Shown: positions 6,597-13,521 of the stretch, piece after piece
Layout: each line of letters opens with the position of its first letter
Position numbering within the stretch: position 1 is the stretch's first letter
From: Bacteroidota bacterium
GTDB taxonomy: Bacteria; Bacteroidota; Bacteroidia; Flavobacteriales; Weeksellaceae
NCBI GenBank assembly: GCA_023420435.1
Contig: JAEZWE010000215.1
Coordinates: 1-13,521 of the forward strand
Reading direction: 5' to 3'
DNA length: 13,521 nucleotides
Program-made: the position numbers and the translations under genes
The notes under the pieces: model-generated
Told to the model about the DNA's origin: nothing
Databases searched by the model: none
Seen by the model: only the letters and a program-made list of their open reading frames with translations

Positions 6597-8291
6597 CTAC
6601 TGTCGTTGATACTTTTTAGTAACTCCATCTTCGGTTACAATAATGTTGTTTTGATCAACAACAGTTATTGTTGAATTCAAAGATCCTGCATTGTTAGTAA
6701 TAATAGTAAATTGATAATTCCCATTACTTTCATAAGTACCATTATGTGCATAAGAATTAGGATTCACATGACATAATTGAGCAGAAGCACAAACATTGGT
6801 TAAACAATAATTATAATCTTGTGCTCTTCCTACATTACAATTATAAGTGTTGGCTGTAAATGTTGTTGTACCAAAAAGTTTAAATCTAGAATATGTTGAA
6901 GTTGGAGTCGGATTTGGCGGGCAATCTTGAATACTATAATATTGATCCGCCAAATAACCATCATATTCCTTTAAAAGCCAGCTTCCGATAAGAAAAGTAC
7001 TAGTATCAAGATTTACATTTATAGGAAAACTACCCGAAAAAGAACTAAAATCATCACTATATGAATAATTCAAAGTACTGGAAATTGGCGTTGAACTAGG
7101 CGTTCCAACAATTTTAATTTTTAATGATAACTGTCCAGTACCGCTTAGCGTTGCATTTTCCAAAGATAAATTGGGATGATTTACTGAAAATGATATTCTT
7201 TGCATCGCTGCTGTGTTTACATTTTTAAGAACTCCTGAAGAAGTAGCTGATACAGAAACATTTGGTATCTTTGAAAATGAAATAAAAGTAACATTATTAT
7301 TCACCGAAGTTAAACCAATATTGATGTTATCTATTAGATTATTAACTCCGTTTTTCGTAGCAAAAAACAACGCCATAAATTCCTTTGAACTTGAAGCATC
7401 CGAGTTTACAATATTTCTGTTATTAAGAGAAAACGGAAATGTCATGGTTTGGTTATCATTAAAAGTCAAAGTATTAGATTGCTTATTATTATCCCCAAAC
7501 CAACCATTTACATTAACTTCAATTACAGTGTAAACTTCTGTTTGAATTTGATGATGAAAATCGATTGCAGATTTTGCGCCTCCTAGAGCAACTCCTAGAG
7601 CTATAGGACTAATTAACTTTGAAGGTTCAGCAACAGCTACAGCAGCTCCAATTATTTCTACAGCCAATGAAGCTTTATAACAGTTCACTAATTTTCGGTA
7701 ATGTGGAAAATCAAAATCCGCAGAGCTTGCTTTTCCTTGTATAGCACTATAATCAGTATTGTAAATAGCATCAATGATATCCTTATTTACTTTATAAAAT
7801 TTTGCCACTTCTGCTTTTTCTGCATCAGTTAATCCATTGTAATACGTCATCATTGCGTTATGATTTTGTACAAATGGTAGATCCACAGGATCAGAAGTTA
7901 AGGTAGTACTAAATTCTTGAAAATCAGTCATTAAAGGCTGTATCGTTTCTTGAACCGATTGGGTTAAAATAACATCTTTAACCTCATAAAGAATCTTTTT
8001 TTCTGCTAATGCCGGAATCGACAAAAGTTTTTCTCCAAGAGGAGTCGTTTCGTGAACATAAAAAACCAATTCGTGATCATCTACTTTTGATAATTTTATA
8101 GATTTATTATTAAAAGTTCCATCATAAATATCTTGTGATAAAGGCGTGGATTCCATATTTATCCTTACCATTTGATAGCGGGATATTATTCCACCATTTT
8201 CGTCTGTTGATGGTTCTTTTATTGGATCATCAGAACAAGAAATCAAGAAAAACCCAAATAAAAGCAAAAAGATTTTAAGCATTGTTTTCAT
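6597..8291 (-). CDS. Probable surface-exposed lipoprotein with lipocalin-like C-terminus
   Basis: The N-terminus is a lipoprotein signal: MKTMLK, a hydrophobic run, and the lipobox LISC with C19 as lipidation site. The next residues, SDD (20-22), resemble the surface-export signal described for Flavobacterium lipoproteins (SDDFE-like), so display on the cell surface is likely. Residues 100-205 are mainly helical. Residues 206-245 are Ala/Gly/Val-rich and hydrophobic (EIIGAAVAVAEP, ALGVALGGAKSAI) and could be a buried or membrane-interacting helical hairpin. Residues 250-430 are Asn/Ser/Thr-rich and beta-prone. Residues 434-564, starting IGSWLLKEYDG, have the layout of a lipocalin-like domain with five cysteines (457, 485, 496, 501, 507). 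The central part is not recognised and no enzyme motif is seen. It stands as its own unit downstream of the PAS-LuxR gene, with a candidate promoter upstream and no convincing terminator. The lipoprotein call is strong; the function is unknown. Confidence 0.85.
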   Translation of the reverse strand: MKTMLKIFLLLFGFFLISCSDDPIKEPSTDENGGIISRYQMVRINMESTPLSQDIYDGTFNNKSIKLSKVDDHELVFYVHETTPLGEKLLSIPALAEKKILYEVKDVILTQSVQETIQPLMTDFQEFSTTLTSDPVDLPFVQNHNAMMTYYNGLTDAEKAEVAKFYKVNKDIIDAIYNTDYSAIQGKASSADFDFPHYRKLVNCYKASLAVEIIGAAVAVAEPSKLISPIALGVALGGAKSAIDFHHQIQTEVYTVIEVNVNGWFGDNNKQSNTLTFNDNQTMTFPFSLNNRNIVNSDASSSKEFMALFFATKNGVNNLIDNINIGLTSVNNNVTFISFSKIPNVSVSATSSGVLKNVNTAAMQRISFSVNHPNLSLENATLSGTGQLSLKIKIVGTPSSTPISSTLNYSYSDDFSSFSGSFPINVNLDTSTFLIGSWLLKEYDGYLADQYYSIQDCPPNPTPTSTYSRFKLFGTTTFTANTYNCNVGRAQDYNYCLTNVCASAQLCHVNPNSYAHNGTYESNGNYQFTIITNNAGSLNSTITVVDQNNIIVTEDGVTKKYQRQ

Positions 8292-8323
8292 CGTATACTA
8301 TTTTTTGGTTTAAAAAAGAACTC

Positions 8324-8353
8324 CAAAATAAATTTGAAAAACATTTTGTTCAA
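8324..8353 (-). promoter_or_regulatory. Weak candidate promoter of the lipoprotein gene
   Basis: On the minus strand, TTG (8353-8351) is followed after 20 bases by TATTTTG (8330-8324), one base short of the Bacteroidota -7 consensus TAnnTTTG. It lies between the regulator's terminator and the lipoprotein ATG, about 30 bases from that ATG. The match is imperfect and AT-rich DNA yields such sites often. Confidence 0.27.
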
Positions 8354-8377
8354 CCAAAATTAAAAAAGTCAAAAATG

Positions 8378-8405
8378 AAAATCAATACCCCTCTAGGGTG
8401 ATTTT
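8378..8405 (-). terminator. Probable terminator after the PAS-LuxR gene
   Basis: On the minus strand, AAAATCA (8405-8399) pairs with TGATTTT (8384-8378), and an inner CCC-TAGA-GGG hairpin stacks within it, with a four-base bulge on one side. The downstream arm runs into TTTTCATTTTT. The stem starts at the regulator's stop codon. The bulge and interrupted T run make it less certain than the other terminators here. Confidence 0.5.
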
Positions 8406-9169
8406 TACAGTAATCCGTGCTTAATACAATAATGGATAAGTTGTGCGGTAGAGTTGACTTCCGCTTTTCGAAAAATGTTTTTGCGGTGTGTTTTTAAAGT
8501 ATTGGGAGAAATAAATAGTTTTTCACTAATCAATCTGGCATCTAAACCATCGGTAATCAGCTTAATAATTTCACTTTCCCGAACACTGAAAAGCCTTTCA
8601 GATTTTTTAATTTCTACTTTTTCTTTAAGGTCATATTGCAGGAAATAATCATTTCCATTAACACCCATCAAGGTGAGTTTGTAATTATTAACATCCGTAA
8701 TTCCGCTGATATCGGTATGAATATTTAAAATTTTACAGGTTTCATTTTCCTGATCTACTTCAATTTGTAATGCTTGCAATTGAAAAAGTTTGTAAACACC
8801 ATCTGCTGTCTTTTCTCTAAAGCAATACGCCATTTTGGTATTAAAAAAATGGAAATTATTTTCCTGCATTTTGTTCAAATTAAACTCTTCAGCAATTTGA
8901 ACGTAATGCATGTCTTCCGGATGAACAATGTCGATAATATCCGTTAACTGAACCGTTTCCGGATCAATATTTAAGATTTTTTCAATAGAACCGGAAACAT
9001 GCTCCAATTTTCGGGTTTTGAAATCGATAATGTAATAATAGAAAGGGCCTGGACAAAAAATTTCTCCAAAAATTTCTGCTAAAGATTTTTCGGTTTTATA
9101 GGAGTCTTCACTCAGTATATAATCCGCATTTTTATCCCATACTTTGTAAAGTTTATTATCATTCGGCAT
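8405..9169 (-). CDS. PAS domain plus LuxR-type HTH transcriptional regulator
   Basis: This is a 254-residue cytoplasmic regulator with no signal peptide or membrane segment. Residues about 40-158 read as a PAS fold with PAC-like end: FYYYIIDFKTRKLEHVSGSI (43-62), ILNIDPE (65-71), DIVHPEDM (80-87) and the closing ILNIHTDISGI (147-157). Residues 190-254 are a LuxR/FixJ-type DNA-binding domain: RESEIIKLITDGLDARLISEKL (197-218) followed by the recognition-helix segment ISPNTLKTHRKNIFRKAEV (220-238). There is no receiver domain, so it is not a classical response regulator. It may sense a small molecule, redox state or cofactor through the PAS domain, but no ligand can be assigned. It has its own ATG and a probable terminator, and is flanked by an unrecognised secreted-protein gene upstream and the surface lipoprotein gene downstream. 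Control of the neighbours is possible but unproven. Confidence 0.9.
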   Translation of the reverse strand: MPNDNKLYKVWDKNADYILSEDSYKTEKSLAEIFGEIFCPGPFYYYIIDFKTRKLEHVSGSIEKILNIDPETVQLTDIIDIVHPEDMHYVQIAEEFNLNKMQENNFHFFNTKMAYCFREKTADGVYKLFQLQALQIEVDQENETCKILNIHTDISGITDVNNYKLTLMGVNGNDYFLQYDLKEKVEIKKSERLFSVRESEIIKLITDGLDARLISEKLFISPNTLKTHRKNIFRKAEVNSTAQLIHYCIKHGLL

Positions 9170-9307
9170 TTTTTTGTGGTTTTAGTAGATGCATAAAATT
9201 ACACATTTTTTTATAATAATTAAAAAATCATAAAAAATTTATTATAATTTAATATTACACCATCTTAAAATAACCACAAATATTATTGTTTTCGCAAAAA
9301 AAAATAA

Positions 9308-10285
9308 CTAATCGTACCAAATCTCTTTTTTGATATTTTGTCCAATATTTTGGAAAAGTTTTATGATTTCATCACCCACTTCTTCATTGCTTCTTTCGTA
9401 ACACCATTGCAGAAAGAAAAGGTCATCAACAGATTCAACGGTTTCCTTGTCATTTTTATCATTAATGAATGTAGTGGATTTCAATACAGCATTTTCATTA
9501 GTTTCCAAAATAATATTGATGTCTTTTACAATGGCAATAATATCTTTTAAACGAACCGATTGTTTTTCAGTAATTGGATTTCCGATATCGTTTTTCCTTT
9601 CAACAATTATGCTTAACCATTGTCCACTTGGCTCGAGCTGAAAGTCTTGTATGAGTTTGAATTTTCGTTCTTCAGGATAATTTTCGGGATCTTTTTGTTG
9701 ATATTCTACTTCTTTTTTTAATTTTTGATTTAGAAAATTCACCAACTTCGCTTTCTTTTTGTCGAATAATTGAAGTTGAGAAATGTGCCAATTTAAGTGC
9801 CGATCCAAATTTCTAATTTTGAGCAGTTTGTCACTTTTAATTTCCAGAATTTTATCTTGTCCAGCCCGATAATAGTCTTTTCCATACCATTGTGAATCTG
9901 GAGCTATAGCAAAAATCTGAATGGAATTTTTCTTTCCAAATGTTTTTATGGCAATGGTTTCTTTCTTGTTATCGCTAATTAAAGTATCAATTTCACTTAA
10001 CGGAATAATACTTTTGGTAAGCCATTTTATTTGTGAAAAATTTTTATTGTGATCTGCTTCATCAAAAGGAGTTTTGTAAAACACCAAATTCATGGACATG
10101 GGATCGAAAGTAAGATATTGGCGAGTTCCTTCATCCCATTCGTTTTCTGCAAAATGTTTTGTAGCAGTTTGTTCAGCCAATTCTTGCAAAGATTGCAGAT
10201 AACTGGTTTCTTCATCCAAATTTTTAATTTGTGAGAAAAAAATGCAAGGTAAAAAAGTGAGAATGATAAAAGTAAGTCTTTTCAT
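9308..10285 (-). CDS. Secreted protein of unknown function, third gene of the WG-repeat operon
   Basis: I do not recognise this family. Residues 1-18 are a clear signal peptide (MKRLTFIILTFLPCIFFS, with mature QIKN). C14 does not sit in a proper lipobox, so lipidation is unlikely. The mature part is charged and mixed alpha/beta, with no membrane segment and no T9SS sorting domain, so it is probably periplasmic. Two stretches look alike: 55-125 (with SIIPLSEIDTLI and ETIAIKTFG) and 209-275 (with QSVRLKDIIAIV and NIILETNENA). Both are beta-rich, so an internal duplication is possible. A lysine-rich segment (175-210) joins them, and the end is helical (DDLFFLQWCYERSNEEVGDEIIKLF, shortened here to its pattern of acidic and hydrophobic residues). 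The ATG lies three bases after the stop of the Sel1/TPR gene, so translational coupling is likely. No convincing terminator follows. Confidence 0.8.
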   Translation of the reverse strand: MKRLTFIILTFLPCIFFSQIKNLDEETSYLQSLQELAEQTATKHFAENEWDEGTRQYLTFDPMSMNLVFYKTPFDEADHNKNFSQIKWLTKSIIPLSEIDTLISDNKKETIAIKTFGKKNSIQIFAIAPDSQWYGKDYYRAGQDKILEIKSDKLLKIRNLDRHLNWHISQLQLFDKKKAKLVNFLNQKLKKEVEYQQKDPENYPEERKFKLIQDFQLEPSGQWLSIIVERKNDIGNPITEKQSVRLKDIIAIVKDINIILETNENAVLKSTTFINDKNDKETVESVDDLFFLQWCYERSNEEVGDEIIKLFQNIGQNIKKEIWYD

Positions 10286-10288
10286 TTT

Positions 10289-11524
10289 TTAGTAGGAAAT
10301 ATTATTTTCTTTGCACCATTTTTTAGCATTTTCAAGCCCCATTTGTGCCGATTTTTTATAATAAGAAATGGCTTTTTCACGATCTCCTTTCTTTAAATAC
10401 ATTTCACCTAAACTATCATAACCATTTGCATAATTTGGATCTACTTTTAAGGCAATATTTAAAGTACTAATCGCATTATCAACTTGGTTATTTGCAAGAT
10501 AGCAATATGCCACTTCATTGTAAAATGCAGGACTATTACTATAAGCAGGTTCAGATTTTATGTAATTGTCTATTGCTTTTTTGAAATCAACTGCGGTTCC
10601 AATGCCATAATGATGACAGCGAGCCAAATTATAATATCCAGATAAATTATTTTTATTAGCTGCTTCCTGATAAAAACCAAAGGCAACAAAACTGTTTTTC
10701 TGCTGTCCTTGTCCTTTTTCATACATCAATCCAAAATTCACAATGGCATCGGTGTCTTTTTGCTCTATTGCTTTATTGTACCATTCAATAGCTTTTGCAA
10801 AATCTTGGTTTACACCATATCCATACTGATACATCATACCAATTGCTCTGGAAGCACTACCATTGCCTTTGCCGGAAGATTTTAGAAACCATTCCTTAGC
10901 TAAAGTATAATTCTTTTCAACACCATTATCTCCATACAAATACATGGCACCTATTTCATTCATTGCTGATAAATTACCATCTTTTGCGGCATCCGTATAT
11001 TTTTCTAGTACATTTTTATAAGCTTTTATCAGATTACCTTTTTTATCAACTTTCTGATAAATTTCTTTACCATTTTGATCCTTTGAAGTAACAATAGAAT
11101 GTCCATTTCCATTAAAATTAGTAACTTCAAGATATTTAGTTTCTAAAATTTCTTTACCTGAAAGGTCTATAAATCCCAACAATCGATTTGTTCCTTCAAC
11201 GATAGCTGCTCCGTTTTCATAAGAATGGATACTTAAATATTTTTGTTCTGTAAGTTCAAAACCTTCTTTATTCACAATTCCCCATAAATCACCATATTGA
11301 GCTTTACCATCAACAAACCATTTCTTTCCTGTTGCGACAAGTGCAATTCCGTTTTTATCAAAATCAACATATTTTTCATATTTAGGTTCCACCAGCCACT
11401 TATCTCCTTTCTTAATCCCAAATTTCTCGTATTGAGCTCCTAATCTTCCTTCAAATTTCACTTCTTGGGAATTGACAAAAATTCCGATAAAGAATAACAA
11501 TAAAATATAAAAGTTTGCTTTCAT
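10289..11524 (-). CDS. Secreted WG-repeat, Sel1-repeat and TPR protein
   Basis: Residues 1-19 form a signal peptide (hydrophobic LLLFFIGIFVNS, with mature QEVKF). Residues about 25-160 carry degenerate WG repeats, with motifs such as KKWFVDG (67-73), LWGIVNKEG (80-88) and LLGFIDLSGKEI (115-126). Residues about 174-325 hold four Sel1-like repeats: AMNEIGAMYLYGDNGVEKNY, ASRAIGMMYQYGYGVNQDF, AIVNFGLMYEKGQGQQKNS and GYYNLARCHHYGIGTAVDF. Residues 333-400 hold two TPR units (FYNEVAYCYLANNQVDNAIS and NGYDSLGEMYLKKGDREKAI). All three repeat types form protein-binding scaffolds, so a periplasmic or surface assembly role is inferred; no enzyme motif is seen. The ATG is clear. It is the middle gene of a three-gene unit, 45 bases after the WG/MORN gene and three bases before the unknown secreted protein, which points to a shared complex or process. 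Confidence 0.88.
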   Translation of the reverse strand: MKANFYILLLFFIGIFVNSQEVKFEGRLGAQYEKFGIKKGDKWLVEPKYEKYVDFDKNGIALVATGKKWFVDGKAQYGDLWGIVNKEGFELTEQKYLSIHSYENGAAIVEGTNRLLGFIDLSGKEILETKYLEVTNFNGNGHSIVTSKDQNGKEIYQKVDKKGNLIKAYKNVLEKYTDAAKDGNLSAMNEIGAMYLYGDNGVEKNYTLAKEWFLKSSGKGNGSASRAIGMMYQYGYGVNQDFAKAIEWYNKAIEQKDTDAIVNFGLMYEKGQGQQKNSFVAFGFYQEAANKNNLSGYYNLARCHHYGIGTAVDFKKAIDNYIKSEPAYSNSPAFYNEVAYCYLANNQVDNAISTLNIALKVDPNYANGYDSLGEMYLKKGDREKAISYYKKSAQMGLENAKKWCKENNISY

Positions 11525-11569
11525 GATTAATTTAATTTTTGATGATTTAGTTTTGAAAAAGATTAGTGA

Positions 11570-12724
11570 TTACAAATCTTCTTTTTTGTGAGCTCTTCCT
11601 TCAATGTAGGTTATAACAGAAATAGGTTTATCATTTTTATCATAATTAATTATTGTTCCGTTTCCGTTTTTAAGGGATCCTTTTTCCAGAGGCTTTCCTT
11701 TGTAGGTATTGGTTTCAAATATTTCCCATCGAAGACTGGACATTTTATCTGCATCGTACTTGAACAAAACTTTTTGCATTACCAATCCATTATCATAATA
11801 CCAAGTTCCAACACCGGTTCTAAAACCTTTAATATATTCGCATTCATACTTTAATTTTCCTGATGGAAAATAAGTTTTCATTTTCCCTGTACCGTTGGAT
11901 GAAATTAATTTTCCATTCTCATCAAACATGGATGTCATTTTTTCAAATTTTCCATCATACCAAATTTCAACAAATGATTTTTTATTGTTGGGATAATAAT
12001 AAGTGATCTCACCATCTTTCTTGCCTCCAAGAAAGGTTCCACTTTCGTACAAATTTGTTTTGTTTTTGAAGTGATAAAAAGACGCATAAAGTCCATTTGC
12101 TTTACCTTCATACCATGTGGACCCTTCAAATAGAATCCCATCATCAGTATAAAATTTCCATTCTCCATCTCTCTTGCCATTGATCTCATTTTCTTCACTG
12201 GAAAGCTTTCCGTTGGGATGATATTTTTTTTGATATACTGGTTTTGGAATTTCCGTTTTAGAGCCTCCCCAATCTATACCTTCAATCATTTCTGCATATC
12301 CATCATTTTCATAGATGCTCCATCCCAATTTTTCGTCTTGTAAATAAGTTTCCTGCAAAATGGTTTTTGCAGTTCCTGAAGCTTTAAACATTTCACAATT
12401 CGAATATAATGTTCCCCAATCTCCATTAAGACTAACAGTTGCTGTTCCTGAATCACTAAAATTTCCAGCTTTCTCAAATGTTTTATCACAAATACTTTTC
12501 CCAGATTTGTCGATATAAAACCATTTTCCATTTTTTTTCACTGCAGCATATCCATAAGAAAATCCATGAGCATCAGAATAAATGGGTTCAATTACGGTCG
12601 ATTTTGTCTTGCTATCCATATAACCAAACAAACCTTTTGCATTTTTAAATGCAGTTAACTTTTGGGCGTAGAGTTGATTGGTTATTAGAAAAATAACAAT
12701 GACGAAAGAAATTCTTGTTTTCAT
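11570..12724 (-). CDS. Secreted WG-repeat and MORN/YwqK-repeat protein
   Basis: Residues 1-20 are a signal peptide (MKTRISFVIVIFLITNQLYA, with mature QKLTA). Residues about 27-110 hold WG-type repeats: GLFGYMDSKTKSTVIEPIYS (31-50), KNGKWFYIDKSGKSI (64-78) and LNGDWGTLYSN (99-109). Residues about 166-345 hold MORN_2/YwqK-like repeats, recognisable by recurring YxPNGKL, G-(K/R)-x-DGE and WYxxG units: YHPNGKLSSEENEINGKRDG (168-187), GKKDGEITYYYPNNK (234-248), YFPSGKLKYECEYIKG (285-300). Automated annotation often labels this repeat a YwqK-family antitoxin, but the signal peptide and the absence of a toxin partner argue against that role here. It is the first gene of the three-gene operon and shares the WG module with the next gene. 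A candidate promoter lies about 35 bases upstream. The start is an ATG with a weak AGAGG close before it. Confidence 0.88.
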   Translation of the reverse strand: MKTRISFVIVIFLITNQLYAQKLTAFKNAKGLFGYMDSKTKSTVIEPIYSDAHGFSYGYAAVKKNGKWFYIDKSGKSICDKTFEKAGNFSDSGTATVSLNGDWGTLYSNCEMFKASGTAKTILQETYLQDEKLGWSIYENDGYAEMIEGIDWGGSKTEIPKPVYQKKYHPNGKLSSEENEINGKRDGEWKFYTDDGILFEGSTWYEGKANGLYASFYHFKNKTNLYESGTFLGGKKDGEITYYYPNNKKSFVEIWYDGKFEKMTSMFDENGKLISSNGTGKMKTYFPSGKLKYECEYIKGFRTGVGTWYYDNGLVMQKVLFKYDADKMSSLRWEIFETNTYKGKPLEKGSLKNGNGTIINYDKNDKPISVITYIEGRAHKKEDL

Positions 12725-12759
12725 TACCTCTTTACTTAACTTTGATGAATAAAATTAGT

Positions 12760-12788
12760 GAAATTTAACTTTATAATTGATTTTACAA
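12760..12788 (-). promoter_or_regulatory. Candidate promoter of the WG-repeat operon
   Basis: On the minus strand, TTG (12788-12786, within GTTTG) and TAAATTTC (12767-12760) are 18 bases apart. They match the Bacteroidota pattern TTG-N17 to 23-TAnnTTTG except for the last -7 base. The arrangement is the same as the glgB candidate. Transcription would begin near 12753, about 29 bases before the ATG at 12724 and just past the preceding terminator. This is pattern matching only. Confidence 0.42.
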
Positions 12789-12821
12789 ACTCAATTTCGT
12801 AATACCAAGTATTTAATTTTC

Positions 12822-12853
12822 AAAAAAAGTACCCTCCGATAGGAAAGTACTTT
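12822..12853 (-). terminator. Strong intrinsic terminator after the SprB-repeat gene
   Basis: On the minus strand, AAAGTACTTTCC (12853-12842) pairs with GGAGGGTACTTT (12837-12826) across the loop TATC, giving a twelve-pair stem with two G-U wobbles. A T run continues to 12822. It lies 17 bases past the stop at 12871-12873 and ends the T9SS protein transcript before the WG-repeat operon. Confidence 0.88.
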
Positions 12854-12870
12854 CTTGAATTAATTAAATT

Positions 12871-13521
12871 TTATCTCTTGATGACTTTATAATTATCAGA
12901 ATCCACTCTTACCAAATAAATGGCTGAAGGTAAACCGGATATATCAATTTTATTTTCTCCTTTTTGTAGAACTTGGGTTATTACCAATTGTCCACTCATA
13001 CTGTAAATCGTCATCTTACTTTGTTTTTCTACAGTGATGTAGAAAATACCGGATGTTGGGTTTGGATAAAAATTATTCTTACTTTTCACTTCGGTATTTC
13101 TTGTTCCCATGAACGCTAATGAAACACAGTTGCTCACTTGTGTACAACCGTTTTTGGTAATTCTCACTGCATAGTTTCCACTGGCTGTGGCTTGGTAGGT
13201 TTGGCTAAATTCATTTGGAATATTCGTGTAACCTCCCATTCCATCACAAGTAAGCCATTGATATGTTGCTCCACTTTCAACTGCGTTTAAGGTATTTCCA
13301 CTTTGATTTACGGTTAAATCTATAACTGCAGGTTCGGTGATAGTAACAGTTCTGGTCAATTCACACAAATTGGCATCTTTTACTGTTACCACATACGTTC
13401 CTGCTGATAATCCACTTGCTGAGTTCGTTGTACTGCTCAATGTTCCGGTCGTTGGAGCGGTTTGCGTCCATACATAAGTGTAAGCGCCTGTACCGCCACT
13501 TACCCATACGGTGGCTGAGCC
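12871..13521 (-). CDS. C-terminal part of a large SprB-repeat, T9SS-secreted surface protein
   Basis: The frame is open to the right edge, so only the last 216 residues are seen and the true start lies outside. A TTG at 13438-13440 is an internal leucine codon, not a start, because the repeat continues smoothly through it. Visible residues 1-66 make most of a SprB-type repeat: VSGGTGAYTYVWTQ (7-20), ASGLSAGTYVVTVKDANLC (35-53) and TRTVTITEPAV (56-66). Residues 67-139 are Ig-like (GATYQWLTCDG, TYQATASGNYAVRITKNGC, SNCVSLAF), with paired cysteines likely. Residues 150-216 are a type A T9SS sorting domain (NFYPNPTSGIFYITV, IYSMSGQLV, IDISGLPSAIYLVRV, ending KVIKR). Such proteins are exported by T9SS and often serve as adhesins or in gliding; which applies here cannot be told. 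A strong terminator follows. Confidence 0.9.
   Translation of the reverse strand, partial: GSATVWVSGGTGAYTYVWTQTAPTTGTLSSTTNSASGLSAGTYVVTVKDANLCELTRTVTITEPAVIDLTVNQSGNTLNAVESGATYQWLTCDGMGGYTNIPNEFSQTYQATASGNYAVRITKNGCTQVSNCVSLAFMGTRNTEVKSKNNFYPNPTSGIFYITVEKQSKMTIYSMSGQLVITQVLQKGENKIDISGLPSAIYLVRVDSDNYKVIKR

Noticed and set aside
7213..7533. Plus-strand open frame inside the lipoprotein gene
   Set aside because: It lies wholly within a well-supported minus-strand lipoprotein gene and shows no recognisable motif or start context.
9170..9307. Terminator of the secreted-protein operon and promoter of the PAS-LuxR gene
   Set aside because: The 138-base gap is very AT-rich, with a T9 run just after the upstream stop but no G+C stem; near matches to TAnnTTTG have no properly spaced TTG. 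Signals may exist but cannot be assigned.
11935..12531. Two minus-strand open frames (11935-12198 and 12286-12531) overlapping the WG/MORN gene
   Set aside because: They are out-of-frame shadows of a gene whose own frame has a signal peptide and clear repeats.
11570..12724. Toxin-antitoxin interpretation of the MORN/YwqK-repeat protein
   Set aside because: The protein is exported, the adjacent genes are exported scaffold or unknown proteins, and no toxin-like small gene is next to it; the repeat alone does not indicate an antitoxin.
1..13521. CRISPR array, tRNA, rRNA, insertion sequence or prophage genes
   Set aside because: No regularly spaced repeats, cloverleaf-forming segments, transposase or integrase motifs, or terminal inverted repeats were seen.

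Overview
This window looks like chromosome from a flavobacterium (phylum Bacteroidota, class Flavobacteriia), possibly close to Chryseobacterium and the Weeksellaceae. The clues are strong A+T richness, type IX secretion (T9SS) C-terminal sorting domains on two proteins, a SprB-type repeat, a lipoprotein with a flavobacterium-like surface-export signal, and A-rich translation leaders with little Shine-Dalgarno signal. Every recognisable gene is on the minus strand, so transcription runs from high to low coordinates. No mobile element, tRNA, rRNA or CRISPR array was seen.

Right edge to about 9.3 kb: the window opens inside a large secreted protein, of which the last SprB-type repeat, an Ig-like stretch and a T9SS sorting domain are visible (12871-13521), closed by a strong intrinsic terminator. 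Next is a compact three-gene unit for envelope or secreted proteins: a WG-repeat plus MORN/YwqK-repeat protein (11570-12724), a WG-repeat plus Sel1/TPR protein (10289-11524) and, three bases later, an unrecognised secreted protein (9308-10285).

Middle, about 9.2 to 5.4 kb: a PAS-LuxR-type regulator (8405-9169), a probable surface lipoprotein with a lipocalin-like C-terminus (6597-8291), and a secreted T9SS cargo with a probable jelly-roll domain (5465-6478). The cargo gene ends in a perfect 32-bp palindromic terminator that insulates it from the next unit.

Left part, about 5.4 to 0.2 kb: a complete glycogen-synthesis operon transcribed glgB-glgA-glgC (branching enzyme, glycogen synthase, ADP-glucose pyrophosphorylase). 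GlgC makes ADP-glucose, GlgA polymerises it and GlgB adds alpha-1,6 branches. A plausible promoter precedes a corrected glgB start, and an intrinsic terminator follows glgC. GlgB has an unusual lysine-rich, aromatic-free tail of about 150 residues after the catalytic protein. At the left edge, the first codons of another minus-strand gene with a signal-peptide-like N-terminus are just visible.

Nothing here amounts to a demonstrated new system. The points most worth following are the GlgB tail, the WG/MORN/Sel1 secreted-protein operon with its unidentified third member, and the surface lipoprotein beside the orphan PAS-LuxR regulator.
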